Positions 1 through 6,797 of a DNA stretch of 7,829 nucleotides are shown here, in pieces (within the stretch, counting starts at the first letter, position 1; each line of letters begins with the position of its first letter). This stretch comes from Myxococcales bacterium (lineage in GTDB: Bacteria; Myxococcota; Myxococcia; Myxococcales; Anaeromyxobacteraceae). Where the stretch lies: positions 1-7,829 of the forward strand of contig JAJXSQ010000092.1 of NCBI GenBank assembly GCA_021784495.1. The letters run 5' to 3'. The notes under the pieces were generated by a model, which was given only the letters and a program-made list of their open reading frames with translations, ran no database searches and had not been told where the DNA came from. Made by a program: the position numbers and the translations under genes.

Positions 1-33
1 CGGGGCGGCGCGCGCCGCCGGGAGAGGCGGTGA
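1..33 (+). CDS. 3' end of an upstream gene (partial)
   Basis: The frame beginning at base 1 is open for ten codons (mostly Arg and Gly, reading RGGARRRERR) and ends in TGA at 31-33. This stop overlaps the GTG start of the next gene in a GTGA arrangement, a 4-nt overlap typical of translationally coupled genes in an operon. An Arg-rich tail is common at the C-terminus of proteins in such GC-rich genomes, but ten codons are too few to identify the product or to exclude chance. The inference is that the glycosyltransferase downstream is not the first gene of its transcript. Confidence 0.4.
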   Translation, partial: RGGARRRERR

Positions 34-914
34 CCGCGCCGGCCCCCGCGCCGACCCCCGAGGCGCTCGCGGCGCTCGGCCCCCCGCCGCGCCTCAGCGT
101 GATCGTCGCGGTCCGCGACCAGCTGGAGATGAACCGGCTCTTCCTGGAGTCGCTCCGCGCGTCGACCGAGGGGACCCACGAGCTGATCGTGGTCGACAAC
201 GGGTCGACCGACGGGAGCCGGGAGCTCTTCGAGGCGGCCGGCGCGCGGGTGATCGCGAACGGCGGCAACTACTCCTACCCCCGCTGCCAGAACCAGGGGG
301 CGGCGCTGGCCCGCGGCGAGTGGCTCGCCTTCCTCAACAACGACCTGCTCCTCCCCCGGGGGTGGGACTCCCAGCTCCTCGAGGCGATGGCCGAGCACGG
401 CCTCGACGTCGCCTCCCCCTGCGGCCTGGAGAGCGCCGAGGACCCGGCGGTCACCCGCCGCCTGCACCGTCGGTGGAACCGGATCAAGTACGCGGTCCTG
501 GCGATCCTCGGGACGCGCCGCGCCGCGCTCCGGCTCATGCCCCGGCTCATGTACGGGAACCTGGACCGGTTCGCGGCCGCGCGGCGGGCGCGGCTCCGCC
601 ACCGGGTGAAGGAGGGGTTCGTCGGCTGCTGCGTCGTCCAGAGCCGGCGCGCGCTCGAGCTGCTCGGGCCGTGGGACGAGCGGGTCCAGGCGGGCGACTT
701 CGATCTCTACCTCCGGTCGAAGCAGCGGAGCCTCGAGCGCGGCGACATCCGCCCCTGCCACGTCGCGCTCGACGTCTACGTCCACCACTACGTCCGGCTC
801 ACGCTGCGCGGGTCCCGGGCGCCGTTCCTCGACGCCGACCGGCTCGTCTCCCTCGACGACAAGTGGGGGCGCGAGACCGCGGCGCGGCTGCTCGCCATGC
901 GCGCGCCGGACTGA
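30..914 (+). CDS. Glycosyltransferase family 2 protein
   Basis: A 294-residue GT-A fold (GT2) glycosyltransferase that probably moves a sugar from a nucleotide-sugar donor onto an envelope or exopolysaccharide acceptor. Seen: the first beta strand LSVIVAVRD (22-30), the nucleotide-binding DNGSTDGS (56-63), the metal-binding DxD-equivalent in FLNNDLLLP (101-109), GFVGCCVV (196-203) before the acceptor region, and WDERV (215-219) followed by the GDFDLYLR acidic motif (222-229). Residues about 143-195 form a very basic insert holding a short hydrophobic helix (IKYAVLAIL, 152-160), which could help the enzyme sit on the inner membrane. There is no signal peptide or clear transmembrane segment. 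The GTG start at 30 is set by GGAGAGG at 21-27 and by the GTGA overlap with the upstream stop. Family assignment is firm; donor and acceptor cannot be read from sequence. Confidence 0.9.
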   Translation: MTAPAPAPTPEALAALGPPPRLSVIVAVRDQLEMNRLFLESLRASTEGTHELIVVDNGSTDGSRELFEAAGARVIANGGNYSYPRCQNQGAALARGEWLAFLNNDLLLPRGWDSQLLEAMAEHGLDVASPCGLESAEDPAVTRRLHRRWNRIKYAVLAILGTRRAALRLMPRLMYGNLDRFAAARRARLRHRVKEGFVGCCVVQSRRALELLGPWDERVQAGDFDLYLRSKQRSLERGDIRPCHVALDVYVHHYVRLTLRGSRAPFLDADRLVSLDDKWGRETAARLLAMRAPD

Positions 915-927
915 CGCCCGGCCGGCG

Positions 928-947
928 CGCCGCCCGGCGGGGCGGCG
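928..947 (+). terminator. Hairpin terminator after the glycosyltransferase
   Basis: A perfect 8-bp stem, CGCCGCCC (928-935) and GGGCGGCG (940-947), closes a GGCG tetraloop 14 nt after the stop codon at 914 and before the glmS -10 element. There is no T tract, so intrinsic termination is inferred from position and stem strength. GC background makes such stems fairly common. Confidence 0.5.
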
Positions 948-972
948 GCTGGGTCGCACCGCCGGCTCGCGG

Positions 973-978
973 TATAAG
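973..978 (+). promoter_or_regulatory. Predicted glmS -10 element, leaderless start
   Basis: TATAAG (5 of 6 to TATAAT) stands out in a GC-rich spacer. Its last base is 7 nt before the A of the glmS ATG at 985, which places +1 on that A. No Shine-Dalgarno sequence lies between them, which fits a leaderless mRNA. No convincing -35 hexamer is visible at the usual spacing (949-955 is a poor match). Confidence 0.6.
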
Positions 979-984
979 CTCGGC

Positions 985-2820
<1,836 letters not shown>

Positions 2821-2823
2821 GCG

Positions 2824-2842
2824 GCGGGGCCGCTCGCCCCGC
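2824..2842 (+). terminator. Hairpin after glmS
   Basis: GCGGGGC (2824-2830) pairs perfectly with GCCCCGC (2836-2842) around a CGCTC loop, 4 nt after the glmS stop codon. There is no T tract. It partly overlaps a tandem copy of the 9-mer CGCTCGCCC (2831-2839 and 2840-2848). Position suggests a terminator, and the next gene has its own promoter-like sequence 31 nt further on. Confidence 0.5.
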
Positions 2843-2873
2843 TCGCCCCGCGCGGGCCGGGCGCGCTTCCGGG

Positions 2874-2902
2874 TTGCGCCGCGGGCGCGGCGGGCGAAGA
2901 AT
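2874..2902 (+). promoter_or_regulatory. Predicted promoter of the algH-like gene
   Basis: TTGCGC (2874-2879) and AAGAAT (2897-2902) are separated by exactly 17 nt. The -10 ends 10 nt before the ATG at 2913, so transcription would start near A2910 or A2913, giving a leader of 0-3 nt. The bases between (CCACCTCACC) are pyrimidine-rich and contain no Shine-Dalgarno sequence. AAGAAT is an imperfect -10, so confidence is moderate. Confidence 0.45.
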
Positions 2903-2912
2903 CCACCTCACC

Positions 2913-3542
2913 ATGGCGGCCCCCCACGATCCGGACGACGAGCTGGTCGCGCCCCACCCCGCGGCGTCCGGGCTCGCCCCCGGCCTCCTCGTCGCCGCCC
3001 CGGCGCTCGGCGATCCGAACTTCCACGGCTCGCTCGTCCTCATGGCGGAGCACGGCGGGGAGGGGGCGCTCGGCTTCGTGGTGAACCGCCCCGGGACCGT
3101 CTCGGTGGCCGACGTGCTCGAGGGGCTCGACGCCGGGCTGCAGGAGGCGGCGGAGCGCACCGGGCGCGGCGGCGGGCAGGTGCTGGTCGGCGGCCCGGTC
3201 TCTCCCGACCGGCTCTGGATCCTCCACCGCGCCGGGCGGGTGCCGGCCGACGACGGCGCCATCGACGTCGGCGGGGGGCTGCTCCTCGGCGGCTCGCGGG
3301 AGCTGCTCGAGGCGCTGGTCCGGACCCCCGACGCCGGCCCCTTCCTCCTGTTCCTCGGCTACGCCGGGTGGGCGCCGCTCCAGGTGGAGCGCGAGGTGAC
3401 CGCGGGCGCGTGGGTCCCGCTCCCGCTGCAGGAGGACCTGCTCTTCTCGGTCCCGCACGAGGAGCGGTGGGCGCTCGCGGTCCGGCGGCTCGGCTTCGAG
3501 CCCGGCGGCTTCGTGGTGGGCGGCGGCGGCGCCCGGGCCTGA
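2913..3542 (+). CDS. algH: AlgH/YqgE (DUF179) family protein
   Basis: A 209-residue member of the AlgH/YqgE family, slightly longer than the E. coli protein (about 187 residues). Seen: LAPGLLVAAPALGDPNFHGS (21-40), which matches the family's N-terminal block; MAEHGGEGALGFVVNRP (44-60); VGGPVSPDRLWILH (92-105); and LFLGYAGWAPLQVEREV (146-162) followed by GAW (165-167). These are the family hallmarks in the usual order. The biochemical role is not established; the name comes from an alginate regulation phenotype in Pseudomonas and should not be read as function here. The extra 20 N-terminal residues are charged and proline-rich. The frame is open far upstream through glmS, but that is a shadow reading; the ATG at 2913 is the first start directly ahead of the conserved block. 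It converges on recA and shares a hairpin with it at the stop codon. Confidence 0.93.
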   Translation: MAAPHDPDDELVAPHPAASGLAPGLLVAAPALGDPNFHGSLVLMAEHGGEGALGFVVNRPGTVSVADVLEGLDAGLQEAAERTGRGGGQVLVGGPVSPDRLWILHRAGRVPADDGAIDVGGGLLLGGSRELLEALVRTPDAGPFLLFLGYAGWAPLQVEREVTAGAWVPLPLQEDLLFSVPHEERWALAVRRLGFEPGGFVVGGGGARA

Positions 3543-3552
3543 CGCCCGGGCG
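3530..3552. terminator. Bidirectional hairpin with the algH stop codon in its loop
   Basis: CGCCCGGGC (3530-3538) pairs over 9 bp with GCCCGGGCG (3544-3552), leaving a CTGAC loop that contains the algH TGA (3540-3542). It lies between convergent genes and begins 15 nt beyond the recA stop on the other strand, so one element could serve both transcripts. There is no T tract on either side. The stem includes two copies of the self-complementary octamer GCCCGGGC. Confidence 0.5.
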
Positions 3553-3567
3553 GGCCCCGCGCGCGGC

Positions 3568-4659
3568 CTACTTGACCGCCTTCACCCGGCCGCGCTTCTC
3601 CTCGGCCGGCTCCCCGGCCCGCTCCGCCTCCGGCTCGTCGGGCACCGCCGACGGCCCGCGCCGGACGCCGAACTTCTCGAGCAGCTGCCCCTCGACCTTC
3701 TGGAGCACCGCCGGGTGTTCGCGGAGGAAGGTCTTGGCCTGCTCGCGCCCCTGGCCGATCCGCTCGCCGTCGTAGCTGAACCAGGTGCCGCTCTTCTCGA
3801 CGACGTTCTCCTGGGCGGCCAGGTCGAGGAGGTCGCCCTCGTGGCTGATCCCCTGGCCGTACATGATGTCGAACTCGACCTCCTTGAACGGCGGCGCGAC
3901 CTTGTTCTTCACCACCTTCACCCGGGTCCGGTTGCCGATCACCGCGTCGCCGTCCTTGATGGCGCCGATGCGGCGGATGTCGAGCCGCTGGCTGGCGTAG
4001 AACTTGAGGGCGTTGCCGCCGGTCGTCGTCTCCGGGTTGCCGAACATGACGCCGATCTTCATCCGGATCTGGTTGATGAAGACGACGATGGTCTGCGACT
4101 TGGAGATGGTGCCGGTGAGCTTGCGGAGCGCCTGGCTCATGAGGCGCGCCTGGACGCCCATGTGGGCGTCGCCCATCTCGCCCTCGAGCTCGGCCTTCGG
4201 CACGAGCGCCGCCACCGAGTCGATCACCAGGACGTCGATGGCGCCGGAGCGGACGAGCGTCTCGACGATCTCCAGCGCCTGCTCGCCGGTGTCCGGCTGG
4301 GAGATGAGCAGGTCGTCGGTCCGGACCCCGAGCTTGCGGGCGTAGCCGACGTCGAGGGCGTGCTCGGCGTCGACGAAGGCGGCGATGCCCCCCTTCTTCT
4401 GCGCCTCGGCGATGGCGTGGAGGGCGAGGGTGGTCTTGCCCGAGGACTCCGGCCCGTAGATCTCGATGATCCGGCCGCGCGGGAGGCCGCCGACGCCGAG
4501 CGCGATGTCGAGCGACACCGACCCGGTGGAGATCGCCGCGACGTCCTTCACCAGCGCCTCCTCGTTGCCGAGGCGCATGATCGAGCCCTTGCCGAAGGCC
4601 TTCTCGATCGACGAGACGGCCAGCTCGATCGCCTTCTCCTTCTCCGGTGCCACGGGCAT
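3568..4659 (-). CDS. recA: Recombinase RecA
   Basis: The 363-residue ATP-dependent strand-exchange protein that forms nucleofilaments on single-stranded DNA, drives homologous recombination and triggers LexA self-cleavage in the SOS response; cytoplasm/nucleoid. Seen: Walker A GPESSGKTT (69-77, Lys75), the E71-containing PESSGK context, DAEHALD (97-103), Walker B VLVIDSVAAL (143-152, Asp147), the DNA-binding L1 region EGEMGDAHMG (159-168), FINQIRMKIG (194-203) with the ATP-sensing Gln197, and the L2 segment FGNPETTTGGNAL (206-218). The C-terminal domain is complete. Its tail is acidic (about 342-354) and then ends in basic RGRVKAVK, rather than the purely acidic end of E. coli RecA. The ATG at 4659 has AGGAG 7 nt upstream. 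The gene stands alone behind its own promoter with a leader of about 100 nt. Confidence 0.98.
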   Translation of the reverse strand: MPVAPEKEKAIELAVSSIEKAFGKGSIMRLGNEEALVKDVAAISTGSVSLDIALGVGGLPRGRIIEIYGPESSGKTTLALHAIAEAQKKGGIAAFVDAEHALDVGYARKLGVRTDDLLISQPDTGEQALEIVETLVRSGAIDVLVIDSVAALVPKAELEGEMGDAHMGVQARLMSQALRKLTGTISKSQTIVVFINQIRMKIGVMFGNPETTTGGNALKFYASQRLDIRRIGAIKDGDAVIGNRTRVKVVKNKVAPPFKEVEFDIMYGQGISHEGDLLDLAAQENVVEKSGTWFSYDGERIGQGREQAKTFLREHPAVLQKVEGQLLEKFGVRRGPSAVPDEPEAERAGEPAEEKRGRVKAVK

Positions 4660-4666
4660 CTTCGGA

Positions 4667-4672
4667 CTCCTC
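4667..4672 (-). promoter_or_regulatory. recA ribosome binding site
   Basis: GAGGAG on the minus strand, 7 nt before the ATG at 4659. It fixes the recA start and contrasts with the leaderless-looking starts of glmS and the algH-like gene. Confidence 0.8.
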
Positions 4673-4714
4673 GTCGCGGGGCGCGTCCAGCGCCCGTGTC
4701 GCGCGTCGTGTGTG

Positions 4715-4737
4715 AGGGGGATCTACCCGCCCCCCCT
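4715..4737 (-). other. Hairpin in the recA leader
   Basis: On the plus strand AGGGGG (4715-4720) pairs with CCCCCT (4732-4737) across an 11-nt loop. It lies about 55 nt before the recA start and roughly 25-47 nt into the predicted transcript. It could be a transcript-stabilising stem or a pause or attenuation site; with no T tract I do not call it a terminator. Confidence 0.4.
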
Positions 4738-4758
4738 GACAGCGCCGGCCGTCCTCGA

Positions 4759-4775
4759 CCTGAACGGATGGATAC
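4759..4775 (-). promoter_or_regulatory. LexA-like operator overlapping the recA -10
   Basis: Read on the minus strand this 17-mer ends in GTTCAGG and agrees at 15 of 17 positions with the M. xanthus LexA motif CTRHAMRYBYGTTCAGS as I remember it. The mismatches are at positions 1 and 5, so the right half (GTTCAG) is perfect and the left half weak. It covers the predicted -10 (4769-4774) and the expected start site near 4762, where a repressor would block initiation. The consensus is highly degenerate outside GTTCAG, so binding is inference. Confidence 0.5.
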
Positions 4776-4797
4776 TGCACGGGCGAGCGGTCGTCAA
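4769..4797 (-). promoter_or_regulatory. Predicted recA promoter (sigma-70 type)
   Basis: On the minus strand TTGACG (4797-4792, 5 of 6 to consensus) is followed after exactly 17 nt by TATCCA (4774-4769), which keeps the TAT of the -10. Predicted +1 is near 4762, giving a leader of about 100 nt before the ATG at 4659. The near-consensus -35, optimal spacing and location make this the best promoter in the window. Confidence 0.65.
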
Positions 4798-4822
4798 CCC
4801 TCCGGCCGCGCCGGGGGGAGGG
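4798..4822 (-). terminator. Possible terminator of the beta-barrel gene
   Basis: CCCT (4798-4801) and AGGG (4819-4822) enclose an inner stem CCGGC (4802-4806) and GCCGG (4810-4814), with a four-base bulge. The structure starts 7 nt beyond the stop codon of the minus-strand gene ending at 4829 and ends immediately before the recA -35, so it would insulate recA from read-through. The bulge and lack of a T tract keep confidence low. Confidence 0.35.
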
Positions 4823-4828
4823 GCGCGC

Positions 4829-5755
4829 TCAGAAGCGGTAGCTCACCGTGAACTTCGCCTGCCAGGGCGCGACCAGCTGGTCGCCGTACACGAACTGGTA
4901 GACCGGCAGCTCGAGGTCGGCGTAGAGCCGCACCCGGTCCCAGTCGAGCTCGAGGCCGGGCGCGGCGAGGATCCGGCGGTAGCCGGAGTTGGCGAAGTCG
5001 GCGGCGGCGCCGGTGTCGTGGAGGCGCCAGGAGACGAGCGCCTGGAGCACCGGGACCAGCGCGACGCCGCGCGCGAGCCGCCACCCGGCGTGGTAGACGC
5101 CGGCCGCGGCGTCGAGCTCCTCGCCCGGCCGGTACCCCTGGCGCGCGTCGAGCGGCAGGTCGAGCATCGCCTGGCCGAAGGCCGACCAGTCGCCCGCGGC
5201 CCCGAGCTCGAGCTGCTGGTAGGCGCCGAGCAGGAGGTCGGTCGTGCCGGTGCCGATCTCGGTGTCGCGGTCGAAGCCCCGGTAGGTCCAGTCCCCGGTC
5301 GGCAGCTTGAGCCCGTAGAGCAGGCCGGTGGAGAGGTCGGGCGAGATCCCGGTGTACATGCCGAGCAGCCGGACGTCGCCCAGGGCGCCGTGGTCGAAGG
5401 CGGTCGGCGCGCCCGCGTCGGCGGTGAGGAAGTGGCGCTGCCAGGCCGGCACCTCGACCATGACCCCCCAGTCCCGGTCGAACATGTGCTGCGCCCCGAG
5501 CGTGTAGAACCGGGTGCGGATGTCCCGGTCCGGATCGCGCGCGGCGGGCGCGCTCGAGGCCCCGGACCAGTTCCGGGACTGGTCGAGCAGGTCGAGCTCG
5601 AGGAAGAGGGTCGTGTCGCCGCCGGTGGTGCCGGGGAAGAGCGAGCTCGTCCCGACCGTGAAGACGCCGCAGCCGCAGGCGCAGGCGCGCGCGCCCGCCG
5701 GGGCGAGGAGGAGGGCGGCGGCGAGCAGCCGGACGGCGAGGGGGCGCGGGTGCAT
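4829..5755 (-). CDS. Outer-membrane beta-barrel protein, phenol MetA-degradation (transporter-like) type
   Basis: A 308-residue exported protein, probably an outer-membrane beta-barrel. Seen: an N-terminal signal (Arg4 and Arg9, then LLAAALLLAPAGARA, with AxA-type cleavage after residue 24); a mature N-terminus with Cys25, Cys27 and Cys29 (CACGCGVFTVGTSS); alternating hydrophobic/polar strands; the block LGDVRLLGMY (125-134) with LKLPTGDW (149-156) and the following GTGTTDLLLGAY (168-179), which resembles the Phenol_MetA_deg barrel family; and a C-terminal phenylalanine (FTVSYRF) as in proteins inserted by the BAM complex. Substrate is unknown. The ATG at 5755 is chosen because the signal peptide starts there, although the frame is open upstream and no strong Shine-Dalgarno is present. 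Cys25 could alternatively be lipidated, but the preceding GARA lacks the usual lipobox Leu. Transcribed toward recA but separated by a promoter. Confidence 0.75.
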   Translation of the reverse strand: MHPRPLAVRLLAAALLLAPAGARACACGCGVFTVGTSSLFPGTTGGDTTLFLELDLLDQSRNWSGASSAPAARDPDRDIRTRFYTLGAQHMFDRDWGVMVEVPAWQRHFLTADAGAPTAFDHGALGDVRLLGMYTGISPDLSTGLLYGLKLPTGDWTYRGFDRDTEIGTGTTDLLLGAYQQLELGAAGDWSAFGQAMLDLPLDARQGYRPGEELDAAAGVYHAGWRLARGVALVPVLQALVSWRLHDTGAAADFANSGYRRILAAPGLELDWDRVRLYADLELPVYQFVYGDQLVAPWQAKFTVSYRF

Positions 5756-5776
5756 GGTCGGCGATCGGTCCCGGGG

Positions 5777-5794
5777 CGGCGCCGCCGGGCGCCG
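5777..5794. other. Hairpin in the beta-barrel gene leader
   Basis: CGGCGCC (5777-5783) pairs perfectly with GGCGCCG (5788-5794) around a GCCG loop, about 22 nt upstream of the ATG at 5755. It would fall inside the predicted 5' leader. No function is claimed. Confidence 0.35.
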
Positions 5795-5813
5795 TCGCCC
5801 GCGGGTCCTGGCT

Positions 5814-5842
5814 CGTGTACGTCCGCGGCGGCGGCCGGTCAA
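5814..5842 (-). promoter_or_regulatory. Predicted promoter of the beta-barrel gene
   Basis: On the minus strand TTGACC (5842-5837, 5 of 6) is followed after 17 nt by TACACG (5819-5814, 3 of 6). Predicted +1 near 5807 gives a leader of about 50 nt. The -10 is weak, but the -35 and spacing mirror the recA promoter. Confidence 0.4.
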
Positions 5843-5921
5843 CCTCGAGCGCCCCCCGCGCCCGGCTCCCCCCGGAGAGGCCCGGTCGCGGGCCGGATTC
5901 CTTCGAGGTCGCGGTCGATTG

Positions 5922-5940
5922 CGCGATCCCGGGAATCGCG
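5922..5940. repeat. Dyad in the divergent intergenic region
   Basis: CGCGAT (5922-5927) and ATCGCG (5935-5940) flank CCCGGGA, which itself contains the palindrome CCCGGG. The result is a 19-bp near-palindrome with one unpaired base at the centre. It lies about 65 nt before the acetyltransferase start and 80 nt upstream of the predicted -35 for the divergent barrel gene, where a shared operator could sit. Binding is inference. Confidence 0.4.
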
Positions 5941-5989
5941 GCGCGCCCGCGCTGTTGCCCGGAGGACCGGCGCCACCAGGGCCCGGATC

Positions 5990-5995
5990 GGAGGG
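5990..5995 (+). promoter_or_regulatory. Ribosome binding site of the acetyltransferase gene
   Basis: GGAGGG, 8 nt before the GTG at 6004. It decides this start over several upstream in-frame candidates that run back to about 5815. Confidence 0.75.
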
Positions 5996-6003
5996 AACAC
6001 GCC

Positions 6004-6735
6004 GTGATCGCTGAAGTATCTTCAGAAGAGCCCCCGGAACGACGCGCCCGCTCCACCCAGGGGCGGGCGACGTTCGAGCTGCTTCCCCTCCTCTCGCCAC
6101 GGGATCCCGTGGTCCGGTCGACCCTCGCCGGGTGGCTGGGCGCCGCCGAAGCCCTGGCCGCGCGCCCCCTCTCGCGCCGCACCCGCCTCAAGCTCGACGA
6201 CTGCCGCCGGATCGGCGGCGAGCTGCTGCGCGTCCTCTCCGGCGAGGAGCCGGGCGAGGGGACCTCCGACGCGCGGCGGGTCCTCGCGGTCTCCGCCCGC
6301 GGCCGGCTCCAGGCGCTCACCTCCGCCTTCCTCTGCCCCCGCGCCACCTTCGTCGAGCTGCTCGTCGCCGCGCCGTGGAACCTGCTCGCCGCCGAGGACC
6401 CTCCGGACCTGCGGGCGGCGCGAGGCGCCGGCGCCGCGCTCCTCGCCGCGCTCGTCGAGCGGAGCCGCGCCCGGGGCGGTGGCGGCCGGCTCGCGCTCCT
6501 CGCCGAGAACCCCCGGAGCCGCGAGCGGTACGAGCGGCTCGGCTTCCGCAGGATGGACCCCGCCGATCGCCCGCTCACGCTCGTCCCCCCGGGCGGCGCC
6601 GGCTTCTCGCCCTCGATCCTCCGGCTCGCGGCCGGCTCCCCCGGACCCGAGGAGGAGCGCAGCCCCTGGATGCTCCTCGAGCCGCCGGCCGCGCGCCCCT
6701 GGCGGAGCCTTGACCCGGAGCTTCGAGCCGTGTGA
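6004..6735 (+). CDS. GNAT-like N-acetyltransferase
   Basis: A 243-residue cytoplasmic protein with a C-terminal GNAT-like half. Seen: FVELLVAAPWN (116-126), which resembles the beta-4 strand leading into the acetyl-CoA site; RGAGAALLAALVERS (140-154), the pyrophosphate-binding R-G-x-G-x-A motif A; and a beta strand LALLAENP (163-170) followed by SRERYERLGFRRMDP (172-186), the typical motif B with a Tyr and GF turn. These would acetylate an amine on a small molecule or protein; the substrate cannot be told. The first 110 residues do not look like a standard GNAT N-terminus and are mostly charged helices. A further 57 residues follow the domain. The GTG start is set by GGAGGG 8 nt upstream. The gene begins with an unusually A/T-rich stretch containing a perfect dyad. 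It is followed after 62 nt by the DUF4412-like gene, probably on the same transcript. Confidence 0.75.
   Translation: MIAEVSSEEPPERRARSTQGRATFELLPLLSPRDPVVRSTLAGWLGAAEALAARPLSRRTRLKLDDCRRIGGELLRVLSGEEPGEGTSDARRVLAVSARGRLQALTSAFLCPRATFVELLVAAPWNLLAAEDPPDLRAARGAGAALLAALVERSRARGGGGRLALLAENPRSRERYERLGFRRMDPADRPLTLVPPGGAGFSPSILRLAAGSPGPEEERSPWMLLEPPAARPWRSLDPELRAV
6011..6025 (+). repeat. Perfect dyad within the first codons of the acetyltransferase gene
   Basis: CTGAAG (6011-6016), TAT, CTTCAG (6020-6025): a perfect 6-bp inverted repeat spanning codons 3-8 and sitting in a locally A/T-rich patch. It could be an operator, or a weak mRNA hairpin just past the start codon. It may also simply reflect selection for low structure at a start. 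Confidence 0.5.
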
Positions 6736-6786
6736 ACGGTGGTCGCGCCGGCCGGGGCCCGCCAGCCGCGGCGCCCGACCCGCCCC

Positions 6787-6792
6787 GGGAGA
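6787..6792 (+). promoter_or_regulatory. Ribosome binding site of the DUF4412-like gene
   Basis: GGGAGA, 5 nt before the ATG at 6798. It supports that start over the GTG at 6732, which overlaps the preceding stop codon. Confidence 0.7.
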
Positions 6793-6797
6793 TCGCC

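Noticed and set aside
915..984. glmS ribozyme upstream of glmS
   Set aside because: The spacer is only 70 nt, is filled by a GC hairpin and a -10-like element, and ribozyme control of glmS is known mainly from Firmicutes.
2831..2848. Tandem 9-mer CGCTCGCCC x2
   Set aside because: Only two copies in a GC-rich spacer and overlapping a hairpin; no evidence for a functional repeat.
3359..4780. 473-codon minus-strand open frame overlapping recA in another frame, and plus-strand frames antisense to recA
   Set aside because: RecA is conserved from end to end; these alternatives are low-complexity shadows.
5671..5700. Lipoprotein signal (lipobox) at Cys25 of the barrel protein
   Set aside because: The residues before Cys25 (GARA) lack the Leu or similar residue expected at -3, and the barrel-like sequence with C-terminal Phe fits signal peptidase I processing better. 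Not fully excluded.
6732..6797. GTG at 6732 as the start of the DUF4412-like gene (4-nt overlap with the preceding stop)
   Set aside because: It would put 22 Gly/Pro-rich residues before the signal peptide; the ATG at 6798 has a Shine-Dalgarno and begins the signal sequence directly.
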